Below, one piece after another: positions 1 through 8,440 of a DNA stretch of 62,946 nt (its first letter is position 1; the number at the start of each line of letters is the position of its first letter). The position numbers and the translations under genes were made by a program. Source of the DNA: T3Sed10-241 sp036796255. Lineage in GTDB: Bacteria; Bacteroidota; Bacteroidia; Flavobacteriales_D; Cryomorphaceae. The stretch covers positions 1 through 62,946 of the forward strand of contig DAIRDH010000015.1 in assembly GCA_036796255.1 (NCBI GenBank). Direction: 5' to 3'. The notes beneath the pieces are model-generated. The model made no database searches and was not told the DNA's origin. It saw only the letters and a program-made list of their open reading frames with translations.

Positions 1-270
1 TTCCTCGACAATTGCGGTGATTGCGTGGGTGGCAATACAGAAGAAGTAGCTTGTGTTGCGGATTGCAACGGCGACTCCGGTGGCACAGCCTTCCTTGACA
101 ATTGCGGCACTTGCGTGGGTGGTAATACCGATGAAGTAGCCTGTACAGCTGATTGCAATGGCGACTTTGGTGGCACAGCCTTCCTTGACAACTGCGGCAC
201 TTGCGTAGGTGGAAATACCGATGAAGTGGCTTGTACAGCTGATTGCAATGGCGACTTTGGCGGTACAGCA
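1..270 (+). repeat. Tandem 90-bp coding repeats, three copies
   Basis: Three head-to-tail copies (1-90, 91-180, 181-270), each encoding 30 residues with four Cys, all in frame. Copies 2 and 3 differ at only a few bases; copy 1 is more diverged. A degenerate fourth unit starts at 271. The array begins exactly at the window edge, so more copies probably lie upstream. Confidence 0.9.
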
Positions 271-1797
271 TCCATTGACGAATGCGGCCTGTGCACCGGT
301 GGCCTCACCGGGCTTATACCAAATGAATCCTGTCTCGATTGCGCAGGCGTGCCAAATGGGAATTCCACGGAAGGCACCACCTGCACCACAGACAGCGGCG
401 CAGCGGGTACCTACCTCGCCGATTGTACCTGTGAGGCCGATGATACCCCCCCCCCACCGATCGGAGAAGAATGCTATGGCCACGAGGTACTGGTGTATGA
501 GAAAGGCAATGGCAATGTGGCTTTGTCAAGACGCAACCCGGAGCAGTCACTCGGCGCTCCAGAGCGGGACGATACGGTCAACTTCGTGGCCCTTGGTTTT
601 GGTGGTGAATTGGTGATCGCCTTTGATGAGGCAGCCGTTGCCCTGCCCGGTCTCGATGACCTTGAAGTGGTGGAAACTTCCTGGGGAAGTGCCAATTGCC
701 AAAACTATACCGAGCGCGCCGATATCTACGTGTCGCAGCAAGTGGTGGATGACGCTGAGGATATCGACGAGACACAATGGGTGTACCTCGGTCAGAGCTG
801 CACCAATGGCGCCTTCTTTGACGTGCATGCAGCCACCTCGGGCTGGGAATACTTCACCATGGTGAGATTTGTAGATGCCTCGCCCGTTATAGGCAACCGC
901 GACGGTTTTGATGTGGACGGAATTGTGGGTCTAAACGGTTGTATCGAAGTTCCGGAAACTGATATTACTCTTGAACCCGGTGATTGCAATGCTACTGCAG
1001 TGCTCGAATACAGCCCCACGCCTTCGGCGAGCAACATGAGCGTAAACAGAACTATTCCAGCGCGCGCCCTCGGCGAGCCGGAGCGAAACAATACGGTCAA
1101 CTTTGTGTCGCTGGGCTTTGGTGGTTCTATCGTGCTGGGCTTTGGCGGCAGCGCTCCGGCTTTACCAGGTGTATACGACCTGGAAGTTGTCGAGACCTCA
1201 TTTGGCAACCCAAGCTGCGCTGCTTACACCGAGTCGGCAAGCATTTGGGTTTCGCAGCAAGTACTTGCTTCCGAAACTGACCCTGTCGATCCTGCAGGTT
1301 TTGTTGAAGTTACCAGCCTCTGCACCAATGGTGGTCTTGTGGATGTGCATGCAGCCACAGGTTGGAGTTATTTCACGATGGTGAAAATCATTGACAACAC
1401 CCCAGCTGCGGCACAATTGCCCAACCGCGATGGATTTGATGTGGACGGCATCGTTTTGCTACACAACGAATGCTCGAAAGATGGTTTCTTTAATCATAAA
1501 ACAGAAGCAGCAACAGCCGAAGAGTTACAAACTGGCAGCAGCGAGCTGAGTTGCTCACCGAACCCAACCCGCAACCACACCTTTGTAAACTTCAGGGTGG
1601 GTAACACTGCTGATGCTACGCTCGAAGTGTACGACATGAGTGGACGCTCGGTGGCGCGACTGTTCAATCAGGAAGCCATACAAGATCAGGAATACCGCAT
1701 AGATCTTAATGTGAGCAATATGAGCGATGGCATTTACCTGCTTAGGCTCACAACAGATAAGGAAGTGAAAGTACAACGCCTGGTGGTGACACGATGA
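1..1797 (+). CDS. T9SS type A sorting-domain surface protein, 5' partial
   Basis: The frame is open at base 1 and continues in from outside the window, so the start is missing; the GTG at 25 is internal. The 598 visible residues hold: three 30-residue Cys-rich repeats (DCNGDxGGTAFLDNCGxC pattern); a Cys-rich linker with a Pro run (to about base 470); two diverged copies of an unnamed domain of about 160 residues (bases 472-942 and 985-1473), each with a PERxxTVNFVxLGFGG and an NRDGFDVDGIV motif; and a C-terminal domain of about 75 residues (LEVYDMSGR, GIYLLRL, final KVQRLVVTR) that matches type A sorting domains. Such domains send proteins through T9SS across the outer membrane, where they are removed and the protein is anchored or released. 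I infer an extracellular or surface protein; I do not recognise the duplicated domain or any catalytic motif. Confidence 0.85.
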   Translation, partial: FLDNCGDCVGGNTEEVACVADCNGDSGGTAFLDNCGTCVGGNTDEVACTADCNGDFGGTAFLDNCGTCVGGNTDEVACTADCNGDFGGTASIDECGLCTGGLTGLIPNESCLDCAGVPNGNSTEGTTCTTDSGAAGTYLADCTCEADDTPPPPIGEECYGHEVLVYEKGNGNVALSRRNPEQSLGAPERDDTVNFVALGFGGELVIAFDEAAVALPGLDDLEVVETSWGSANCQNYTERADIYVSQQVVDDAEDIDETQWVYLGQSCTNGAFFDVHAATSGWEYFTMVRFVDASPVIGNRDGFDVDGIVGLNGCIEVPETDITLEPGDCNATAVLEYSPTPSASNMSVNRTIPARALGEPERNNTVNFVSLGFGGSIVLGFGGSAPALPGVYDLEVVETSFGNPSCAAYTESASIWVSQQVLASETDPVDPAGFVEVTSLCTNGGLVDVHAATGWSYFTMVKIIDNTPAAAQLPNRDGFDVDGIVLLHNECSKDGFFNHKTEAATAEELQTGSSELSCSPNPTRNHTFVNFRVGNTADATLEVYDMSGRSVARLFNQEAIQDQEYRIDLNVSNMSDGIYLLRLTTDKEVKVQRLVVTR

Positions 1798-1858
1798 GTT
1801 TACCATGTTTAAGAGTCGGTTGGCAGCCTTTTATGCCCTGACATCCAATCAATCAGCG

Positions 1859-1885
1859 AAACCCGGCCAATTTGGTCGGGTTTTT
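1859..1885 (+). terminator. Rho-independent terminator after the T9SS cargo gene
   Basis: AACCCGGCC pairs with GGTCGGGTT (9 bp, one G-T wobble) around an AATTT loop and runs into a T tract. It lies about 60 bp after the stop codon of the cargo gene. Confidence 0.8.
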
Positions 1886-1932
1886 AATTGCCAGGAATGT
1901 TGAAAGAAATTTAATCGTCTGATAATGAGGAT

Positions 1933-2766
1933 TCAATAAGCTTTCAAGCTGATGTCGAGGCTTTTTACGCTGTGTGTGAGCGCGCCCATAGACAGGTAAT
2001 CGACACCGCATTCAGCATAAGCTCTGGCCGTATCGAGGGTTATTCCGCCGCTGGCTTCCGTTTCATACCGGCCAGCTATTCGCTTCACCGCTTCGCGCAA
2101 ATCGGCATAGCTGAAATTGTCGAGCATGATGCGATCAACGCCTCCGATTTCCAAAATTTTATCCAGTTCTTCAAGGCTCCGGGCTTCAATTTCCAGATTG
2201 ACTTCCAGGTTTTGATTTTCGCGGTATTGATTGGCAGCTTCGATCGCTTGCCTGATGCCACCTGCGTAATCGATATGATTGTCTTTAATCATCATCATGT
2301 CGTAAAGTCCGAACCGGTGGTTGACGCCCCCGCCAATTTTTACTGCCAGCTTTTCCATAAACCGCAATCCAGGGGTTGTTTTGCGTGTATCCAATACCTG
2401 CGTGTGCAAGCCTTCAAGTTGGTCTACTACCCTGCGGGTATGGCTGGCAATTCCGCTCATTCTTTGCATGCAATTGAGCGCCAGTCGCTCACCACGCAGT
2501 ATGCTTCGGGCTTTCCCACTTACTTTCATGACAATGTCGCCAGTGCTCACACGGCTCCCATCTTCCATGAGTATTTGTACCTGAAGCGATGGATCAATAA
2601 AATAGAAAATCTGTTCGGCGATAATGGTACCCGCCAAAATGCCATCTTCCTTTATCAACATTTGGGCCCGCCCCAGTGCATTTTCGGGTATGCAGGCATT
2701 GGCGGTGTGATCGCCTTCGCCAACATCTTCTGCAACAGCATTACGGATAAAGTCGTCGATTGTCAT
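1933..2766 (-). CDS. nadC: Nicotinate-nucleotide pyrophosphorylase (carboxylating)
   Basis: Quinolinate phosphoribosyltransferase: converts quinolinate and PRPP to nicotinate mononucleotide, CO2 and PPi in de novo NAD synthesis in the cytosol. At 277 residues it has the usual family length. Visible family motifs are DTRKTTPGLR and KIGGGVNHRFGL near residues 127-152, KDNHI, EIEARSLEEL, IMLDNF and EASGGI in the C-terminal barrel; these supply the quinolinate and phosphate contacts. The start is the ATG at 2766. nadA and nadB are not in the window. The gene is the last of the leftward run after dnaJ, 93 bp away, so it may have its own promoter. Confidence 0.96.
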   Translation of the reverse strand: MTIDDFIRNAVAEDVGEGDHTANACIPENALGRAQMLIKEDGILAGTIIAEQIFYFIDPSLQVQILMEDGSRVSTGDIVMKVSGKARSILRGERLALNCMQRMSGIASHTRRVVDQLEGLHTQVLDTRKTTPGLRFMEKLAVKIGGGVNHRFGLYDMMMIKDNHIDYAGGIRQAIEAANQYRENQNLEVNLEIEARSLEELDKILEIGGVDRIMLDNFSYADLREAVKRIAGRYETEASGGITLDTARAYAECGVDYLSMGALTHSVKSLDISLKAY

Positions 2767-2859
2767 TCCTTTGATTTACGGTCTATTGCAAAGGTCGCTA
2801 ATTTGAATCAAAGGGCCTTTTGGAATTTGTAAAAATTGGCAAAAGGGCGATGCATGGAA

Positions 2860-3990
2860 TTATTCAAACATCTCCTTTACCTTCTGGAAAAAACCTTTCT
2901 CAGAATGGTTGGCTTTGGGCTGAAAGTTTTCACTGTCCCTTAGTTTTTCCAATAAGCTTTTTTCTTCTTTGCTCAGTTCCTGAGGAGTCCAGATGTTGAT
3001 GTTGATCATGAGGTCGCCTTTGCCGTAGGCTTCAACATGCGGCAGTCCTTTTCCGCGCAAGCGAACAAGTTTACCACTCTGCGTGCCTGGCTCAATATTG
3101 ATTTTGGCTTTGCCCTCAATCATGGGTATTTCAGCACTGCCGCCAAGCACTGCATCTACGAAACTCACATAGAGATCATAATGCAGGTTTTGACCGTTCC
3201 GCTTTAGCAAAGGGTGCTCTACTTCTTCGATCACCACGAGCAGGTCGCCGGGTACGCCACCAGCAGGAGCAGCATTGCCCTTGCCACGCACGTTGAGTTG
3301 CATGCCTTCCTCAACCCCGGCCGGGATGTCGATACTGATCACCTCTTCTTTGCGAATCAGGCCATTCTCGTCGCTGCCCGGTGGTCGCTTATCTACTATT
3401 TGCCCAACGCCCTGGCATGTGGGACAAGTGCTTGTGGTTTGCATCTGGCCAAGTATGGTGTTGGTGACACGCGTTACCTGACCGGTTCCTCGGCAGGTGG
3501 TACATGATTTGAACGTCGCGCCTTCAGCAGCTACGAGCTTATTGACTTTCACTTTTTTGGTGGCGCCATTGAGAATTTCAGAGAGCTCCAGTTTCACTTT
3601 GATGCGCAGGTTGCTGCCTTTAAATACACGGCGTTGCTGGTTTCCGCCAAAACCGCTTCTAAAGCCGCCACCTCCGCCAAATGCACCGCCGAAAATATCG
3701 CCGAATTGAGAGAAGATATCGTCCATGCTCATGCCCGGACCTCCACCTCCAAAGCCTGCACTGCCGCGCACGCCTTCATGGCCAAAGCGGTCGTAACGCT
3801 GCCTTTTCTGGGCATCGCTGAGCACTTCGTAAGCCTCGGCAGCCTCTTTAAAATTTTGCTCCGCAGTGGGATCATCCGGATTCTTGTCCGGGTGATACTT
3901 GATCGCCATTTTGCGGTAAGCTTTCTTTATTTCAGCTGTTTCAGCATTGCGCGTGATACCGAGTATCTCGTAATAATCTCTTTTGGCCAT
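2860..3990 (-). CDS. dnaJ: Chaperone protein DnaJ with a single zinc site
   Basis: Hsp70 co-chaperone, 376 residues. The J domain carries HPD at 33-35, followed by a Gly/Phe-rich stretch (about 70-117), a central Cys-rich region, the two beta-sandwich substrate domains and the C-terminus. The ATG at 3990 is preferred over a TTG 18 bp upstream because the protein then begins MAKRDYYEILG and a strong AGGAGA ribosome site (3997-4002) lies 6 bp ahead, unusual for this phylum. Odd: classical DnaJ has four CxxCxGxG motifs; only two are present (CTTCRGTG and CPTCQGVG, Cys 163, 166, 189, 192). These correspond to motifs 2 and 3, so zinc site II should be kept and site I is absent. The gene follows grpE by 18 bp, forming a grpE-dnaJ unit; dnaK is elsewhere. 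Confidence 0.96.
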   Translation of the reverse strand: MAKRDYYEILGITRNAETAEIKKAYRKMAIKYHPDKNPDDPTAEQNFKEAAEAYEVLSDAQKRQRYDRFGHEGVRGSAGFGGGGPGMSMDDIFSQFGDIFGGAFGGGGGFRSGFGGNQQRRVFKGSNLRIKVKLELSEILNGATKKVKVNKLVAAEGATFKSCTTCRGTGQVTRVTNTILGQMQTTSTCPTCQGVGQIVDKRPPGSDENGLIRKEEVISIDIPAGVEEGMQLNVRGKGNAAPAGGVPGDLLVVIEEVEHPLLKRNGQNLHYDLYVSFVDAVLGGSAEIPMIEGKAKINIEPGTQSGKLVRLRGKGLPHVEAYGKGDLMININIWTPQELSKEEKSLLEKLRDSENFQPKANHSEKGFFQKVKEMFE

Positions 3991-4008
3991 GTTATTTCTC
4001 CTGTTCAA

Positions 4009-4599
4009 TTATTGTCCTACCACCACTTTTGCATAACGCAAAACCTGATCGTGGTAGAAATATCCCTTTTCTGCTACATCTACTACCTTGCCCTTCAGGG
4101 ACTCGTTGGGAGCGGGGATGTTGGTGATGGCTTCGTGATACTCGGTATCAAATGCCTGCTCCATGCTGTTCATGGGCTTTACACCTTTTGATTCCATAAG
4201 GTGCATCATTTTCTGGTGGATAAGTTTAAATCCTTCCTTGATGCTTTCTATATCATTGTCACTTTCGTTTCCTGCAATGGCCCTGTCGAAATCGTCGACA
4301 ACCGACAGGAATGACTTCAGGATTTCGGCGCTTACCGCCCGGGAATTTTCCAATTTTTCTTTGGCAGTCCGTCGGCGGTAATTTTCAAATTCACTGTATA
4401 GCCTAAGATACTTGTCATTTACAGTGTCATGCTTCTTCTGCAATTCCGTCAGTAAATGATCTTTGCTGTCGGTTTTTTCGGTGATTGCGTCATCGATGGA
4501 TGACTCAGTATTTTCAGTCTCAGAAGAGGGTGAATCGATGTCTTCATTGTGTTCAACATCCTGTTCTTCAAAGCCTTTTTCTTTATTTTCCGTGCTCAT
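4009..4599 (-). CDS. grpE: Nucleotide exchange factor GrpE
   Basis: Releases ADP from DnaK in the Hsp70 cycle. The 196 residues show an acidic, Ser/Glu-rich disordered N-terminus (about 1-50), a long coiled coil (about 50-110, with YLRLYSEFENYRRRT, typical of GrpE) and the C-terminal beta domain ending DQVLRYAKVVVGQ. It lies directly upstream of dnaJ, 18 bp apart, as in many bacteria. I found no CIRCE operator in the 98 bp upstream, so heat-shock control, if any, is not by HrcA at a standard site. Confidence 0.96.
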   Translation of the reverse strand: MSTENKEKGFEEQDVEHNEDIDSPSSETENTESSIDDAITEKTDSKDHLLTELQKKHDTVNDKYLRLYSEFENYRRRTAKEKLENSRAVSAEILKSFLSVVDDFDRAIAGNESDNDIESIKEGFKLIHQKMMHLMESKGVKPMNSMEQAFDTEYHEAITNIPAPNESLKGKVVDVAEKGYFYHDQVLRYAKVVVGQ

Positions 4600-4697
4600 T
4601 TTTAAACTCTTGTATCTATTCTGCCTTCATTTCGCAAATAGCAGACCAATTGCGGATGAATGTCAATTTGGCGTAAAGCACAAATGCTTGTAAGTGC

Positions 4698-5669
4698 TTA
4701 AATACGTCCAGAACTTTCCATTACTTTTTCAGGATCGAGGTTTTCGATTTTTTTCCCTTTCGCTTGTTCTATACTCGTGTTGATCTCAAATCCGATCAGC
4801 AGCACGATGTTGTTAAAATAGAACCAGAGCATTACCACGAGTATAGACCCTACTGACCCGTATAGTTTATTGTAGCTCCCAAAGCTGTTGACGAACCAGG
4901 CAAAAAGAGAAGAAACGATGATGAGACCCAGCGTGGCAAAGGTGGCGCCTGCGTTGAATACGCGCCATTTGCCGGAATGCCCGGCACGATATAGCAACGA
5001 GATGCCCGATTCAAAAAGAACCACCACAATTATCCATTTCGCAAATTCAATTGCAACTACTGTAAATTGATTGTCAATAATATCTATTTGACGCAAGTAC
5101 GAGAGGACGGGACCGCTAAATGTGATAAGTGCTACACCCACTACCACCATAATGCTCAAAGTGATCATGAGAACAAATGATATGGCATATTGCATCACAA
5201 TACCGCGATTTTGTGTGTCGTGATAGCTGTAGCTGAATCCATCCAGAATGGCTGCGATCGCATTGGAGGAGTACACCAGCAGAAGGAGAAAAGAAACGCT
5301 GATCAGTGTTTGCTGCTTGCGGTTGAGCAAATCCTCAAGCGTTTGCTCCATGAGCTCAAATGCGCTGTGCGGCAGTACTCTGGAAATATTTCCCAAGAGG
5401 TTTTCCTGAAAATTGTCTATAGGAATAAAAGGAATAATGGACAGAAGGACAATGAGGAAAGGCGGGATGGCCAGCAGTACCCTGAATGAAATGGCTGCCG
5501 CACGTGTGGTGATTCTTCCCTGGCGCAATCCTTCCAGAAAGAACCTTAGTACCTGATAGAGGCTTAATCCCTGAAAACCGGGAAGCACCATCTTGTGTGA
5601 AAGCACTATCGCTTTCCTTACAGGAATGGATGAAAAAAAATTGTCTTTCCAGCGCTCTAAGAAGGACAT
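4698..5669 (-). CDS. YihY/virulence factor BrkB family membrane protein
   Basis: A 323-residue inner-membrane protein with about six hydrophobic segments. Family signatures are visible: TRAAAISFRVLLAIPPFLIV in the first segment, the YRAGHSGKW turn and the GSVGSILVVMLWFYFNNIVL segment near the C-terminus. The family was once annotated as RNase BN, a label since withdrawn; its true function is unknown. It reads toward grpE, 98 bp away. Confidence 0.92.
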   Translation of the reverse strand: MSFLERWKDNFFSSIPVRKAIVLSHKMVLPGFQGLSLYQVLRFFLEGLRQGRITTRAAAISFRVLLAIPPFLIVLLSIIPFIPIDNFQENLLGNISRVLPHSAFELMEQTLEDLLNRKQQTLISVSFLLLLVYSSNAIAAILDGFSYSYHDTQNRGIVMQYAISFVLMITLSIMVVVGVALITFSGPVLSYLRQIDIIDNQFTVVAIEFAKWIIVVVLFESGISLLYRAGHSGKWRVFNAGATFATLGLIIVSSLFAWFVNSFGSYNKLYGSVGSILVVMLWFYFNNIVLLIGFEINTSIEQAKGKKIENLDPEKVMESSGRI

Positions 5670-5742
5670 AGGTTTTGTGCTGCTTTCGAAGTGCGAAGGT
5701 AGTACAATTACAAATTAGGTTACTTAAGTAGCTCAACCAGCT

Positions 5743-6312
5743 TTAGAAACCGGAAATAAGGTCATCGAGCGCAAGGTGAAGATTTTGTCCTTTGAGGTTT
5801 TTAGCGAGTATTTTTCCTTCAGCATCGATCAGGATACTGTACGGAATACTACTCACACCATAAGTGCGTGCGGGCGCCGATTCCCAACCCCCAAGATCGC
5901 TTACATGATATTTCCAAGCCAGTCTGTCCTGCTCAATGGCGGCTACCCATTTGTCTTTACTTTTGTCGAGACTTACGCTAAATACTTCAAAGCCTTTGGC
6001 GTTCTTAAACTTCGCCTTGTTATACTTTTCGTAGGCATTTACCACATTCGGGTTTTCCCTTCGGCATGGCGGACACCAGGAGGCCCAGAAATCGATGAGT
6101 ACCACCTTACCGCGCAATGAGGAGAGCTTCATGATTTTTCCATCTGGGCTCTCAAAGGCCAGATCAGGAGCTATGTCGCCAATATTCAGACCGGTTTTGG
6201 CATCTTGATCTGGCGACAGGGCAAAAGAGGCATCGTCACGAATATCATTGCCGGTGAATGCATAAATGCCAAGGGCTAAAACGGGTAACAGGAGAAATTT
6301 TGAGTATTTCAT
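5743..6312 (-). CDS. TlpA-like periplasmic thioredoxin-fold protein
   Basis: A 189-residue protein with an N-terminal signal or anchor (MKYSKFLLLPVLALGIYAF) and a thioredoxin domain of the TlpA/ResA class with active site WCPPC inside DFWASWCPPCRRENP and the conserved cis-Pro in SSIPYSIL. Family members reduce disulfides outside the cytoplasm. The ATG at 6312 is chosen because it puts the hydrophobic segment at the N-terminus; an ATG or near-start at 6351 adds 13 residues. The thioredoxin domain closely resembles that of the DUF4369 protein at 54200-55333 (shared ENPNVV, VSLD, VSDL and KNL blocks), so the two are paralogues. It sits just downstream of murA. Confidence 0.9.
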   Translation of the reverse strand: MKYSKFLLLPVLALGIYAFTGNDIRDDASFALSPDQDAKTGLNIGDIAPDLAFESPDGKIMKLSSLRGKVVLIDFWASWCPPCRRENPNVVNAYEKYNKAKFKNAKGFEVFSVSLDKSKDKWVAAIEQDRLAWKYHVSDLGGWESAPARTYGVSSIPYSILIDAEGKILAKNLKGQNLHLALDDLISGF

Positions 6313-6357
6313 GGTTTTCTTGTTTAAGAGAGCAGATATATCAAAAAGCAATCCAAA

Positions 6358-7665
6358 TTATACAATGCGCTTGATGTTTGCCCCCAATTTCTGAAGGCGC
6401 TCATCGATATACTGGTAGCCGCGGTCTATCTGTTCAATGTTGTGTATGGTGCTTTTGCCTTCAGCGCTGAGTGCAGCGATGAGAAGCGATACCCCTGCGC
6501 GAATATCAGGCGAGGTCATTGAGATGCCACGCAAGGCTACTTGCCTGTCCAGGCCTATAACGGTGGCGCGGTGTGGGTCGCACAAAATGATTTGCGCACC
6601 CATGTCGATGAGTTTATCCACGAAAAACAAGCGGCTTTCAAACATCTTCTGGTGGATCAAAACTGAGCCTTTGGCTTGTGTCGCAACAACGAGAACAATG
6701 CTTAGCAAGTCAGGTGTAAACCCAGGCCAAGGGTGGTCGCTGATGTTCATGATCGAGCCATCAATGTAACTTTCAATCTCATAGCGGTCCTGGGCGGGGA
6801 TGAAAATGTCGTCGCCACGAAGTTCCATTTTTATCCCAAGCCGCTTGAAGGTATCAGGAATGATGCCCAGCATGGGGTAATTTACATCCTTGATGGTGAT
6901 TTCGCTCTGGGTCATGGCAGCAAGGCCAATGAAGCTGCCTATTTCAATCATGTCAGGCAGTACCCGGTGCTTGCAGCCTCCGAGGTAATCCACACCCTCA
7001 ATAACGAGCAGGTTAGAACCCGCACCGCTGATTTTCGCTCCCATGCTGTTGAGCATTTTGCAGAGCTGCTGCAAGTAAGGTTCACAGGCGGCATTGTAAA
7101 TGGTGGTTTTACCTTCGGCCATGCTGGCGGCCATCACAATATTGGCTGTTCCGGTTACGGATGGCTCATCCATGTGCATGTAAACGCCCTTCAACTTTTT
7201 TGCTTCCACCCGGTAGAAGTGGTCGCCCGGATCGAAGTTGAACTCGGCGCCCAGTTTTTGAAAACCGATAAAGTGGGTATCAAGCCTGCGACGTCCGATT
7301 TTATCACCTCCCGGCTTGGGAATATATCCTTTGCCAAAGCGCGCCAGGAGGGGACCAACCAACATTACGGAACCCCGCAAGCTGCCACCTTTCTTTTTGA
7401 ATTGCTCGCTGTGGAGGTACTCAATGTCCACGTCTTTGGCCGTAAAGGCATAATGATCAGGTCCCAACTTCTCCACGACTACGCCGAGGTCTCCGAGGAG
7501 GTCAATGAGTTTATTGACGTCCACAATGTCGGGAACGTTTTCTATTTCAACCCTTTCAGGAGTAAGAAGTACTGCGCAAAGTATTTGCAACACTTCATTT
7601 TTGGCTCCTTGTGGTATAATCTCGCCTTTGAGTTTATTGCCACCAATTATTTCAAATGCGCCCAT
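6358..7665 (-). CDS. murA: UDP-N-acetylglucosamine 1-carboxyvinyltransferase
   Basis: First committed step of peptidoglycan synthesis: transfers enolpyruvate from PEP to UDP-GlcNAc. The 435 residues show the family core, including K22-N23 in QGAKNEV, LRGSVMLVGPLLARFG and the C-terminal IDRGYQYIDERL. In the active-site loop the sequence is KPGGDKIGRR, with Asp121 (codon at 7303-7305) where E. coli has Cys115, the residue alkylated by fosfomycin. A Cys-to-Asp change at this site is known to keep activity while giving intrinsic fosfomycin resistance. The gene starts 3 bp after the DUF4290 stop, so the two are probably co-transcribed. Confidence 0.97.
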   Translation of the reverse strand: MGAFEIIGGNKLKGEIIPQGAKNEVLQILCAVLLTPERVEIENVPDIVDVNKLIDLLGDLGVVVEKLGPDHYAFTAKDVDIEYLHSEQFKKKGGSLRGSVMLVGPLLARFGKGYIPKPGGDKIGRRRLDTHFIGFQKLGAEFNFDPGDHFYRVEAKKLKGVYMHMDEPSVTGTANIVMAASMAEGKTTIYNAACEPYLQQLCKMLNSMGAKISGAGSNLLVIEGVDYLGGCKHRVLPDMIEIGSFIGLAAMTQSEITIKDVNYPMLGIIPDTFKRLGIKMELRGDDIFIPAQDRYEIESYIDGSIMNISDHPWPGFTPDLLSIVLVVATQAKGSVLIHQKMFESRLFFVDKLIDMGAQIILCDPHRATVIGLDRQVALRGISMTSPDIRAGVSLLIAALSAEGKSTIHNIEQIDRGYQYIDERLQKLGANIKRIV

Positions 7666-7668
7666 CGT

Positions 7669-8334
7669 TTAATAGCGTTTCTTGCGGGGTTTTTTCTTTG
7701 ATCTGGCCGGTCCTTTGCGGCCTCGGTTCTGTTGTTGCTGCTGTTGCTGCGGGTGTGTGCTCAGGCCCATTTGCTGAATAATGCGACTCGCAGGAGCGAG
7801 CAACTCTTCAGGGTTTTCAAGGGTCAACCTTCCTTTTGAAAGCACCTTTAAATCCTTTGCAATCACTTCATCTTTGGCCGTATTTTCAGCCCACACCATG
7901 TAGGTGCGCTTCATCAGGTTGGCAATGCCAATGGTCAATTGCTTGCGCTTCTCTTCGTCCTCTTCAAGACAGGCATCATTGATGATTCGCTCGATGGTTT
8001 TTCCATAATGGCCAAAACGTATATCGCTCTGTGGATACTTCAGTTGCTTCGGTTTTGATTGGAAAGTTGAGGGCTCAGGCTTAGGGTAAGGCGAGTCTAC
8101 ATCGAGTTTAAAGTCGGACATGATGTAGATGTGGTCCCAAAGTTTGTGCTTGAAGTCCTCGGTATCCCGGATCATGGGAAAAAGATTGCCCATGGTCGCG
8201 ATGATAGACCTTACGCACTTGTTGCGTTCTTCGCGGTCCTCAATGGTCATGGCGTGGTACACCATGTTGTGAATGCTGCGTCCGTACTCGGGTAATATGA
8301 GGTCGGGGCGGGCACTGTTGTATGATATTTTCAT
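7669..8334 (-). CDS. DUF4290 domain-containing protein
   Basis: A 221-residue cytosolic protein with no signal peptide. The first about 175 residues match my memory of DUF4290 (LILPEYGRSIHNMV, IEDREERNKCVRSIIATMGNLFP). The tail changes to a run of seven Gln and then a very basic Lys/Arg/Gly/Pro segment to the C-terminus, which suggests nucleic-acid or membrane-surface contact. The function is unknown. It lies immediately upstream of murA, a linkage I recall from other Bacteroidota, hinting at a cell-wall or growth role. Confidence 0.88.
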   Translation of the reverse strand: MKISYNSARPDLILPEYGRSIHNMVYHAMTIEDREERNKCVRSIIATMGNLFPMIRDTEDFKHKLWDHIYIMSDFKLDVDSPYPKPEPSTFQSKPKQLKYPQSDIRFGHYGKTIERIINDACLEEDEEKRKQLTIGIANLMKRTYMVWAENTAKDEVIAKDLKVLSKGRLTLENPEELLAPASRIIQQMGLSTHPQQQQQQQNRGRKGPARSKKKPRKKRY

Positions 8335-8440
8335 TTAAAAAATTAAAAGTAGTTCAGTTCAAAATCTTCGATGACAGCAAGCTGTCTTTTTGAGGCTTTT
8401 GGCTTTCCGCCAAATGTACACATTCTTATAAACCTTAGAC

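Noticed and set aside
1..270. Regular 90-bp repeats as a CRISPR array
   Set aside because: No spacers; the repeats abut, are in frame and code for Cys-rich protein units.
4600..4700. CIRCE-like inverted repeat (AAGCAC and GTGCTT) ahead of grpE
   Set aside because: It lacks the conserved TTAGCACTC arms and 9-bp spacing, and half of it lies at the stop of the membrane-protein gene.
8373..8386. Palindrome GACAGC-AA-GCTGTC between DUF4290 and helicase genes
   Set aside because: The loop is too short, the T tract is on the strand without an upstream gene, and the minus strand has no T run after it.
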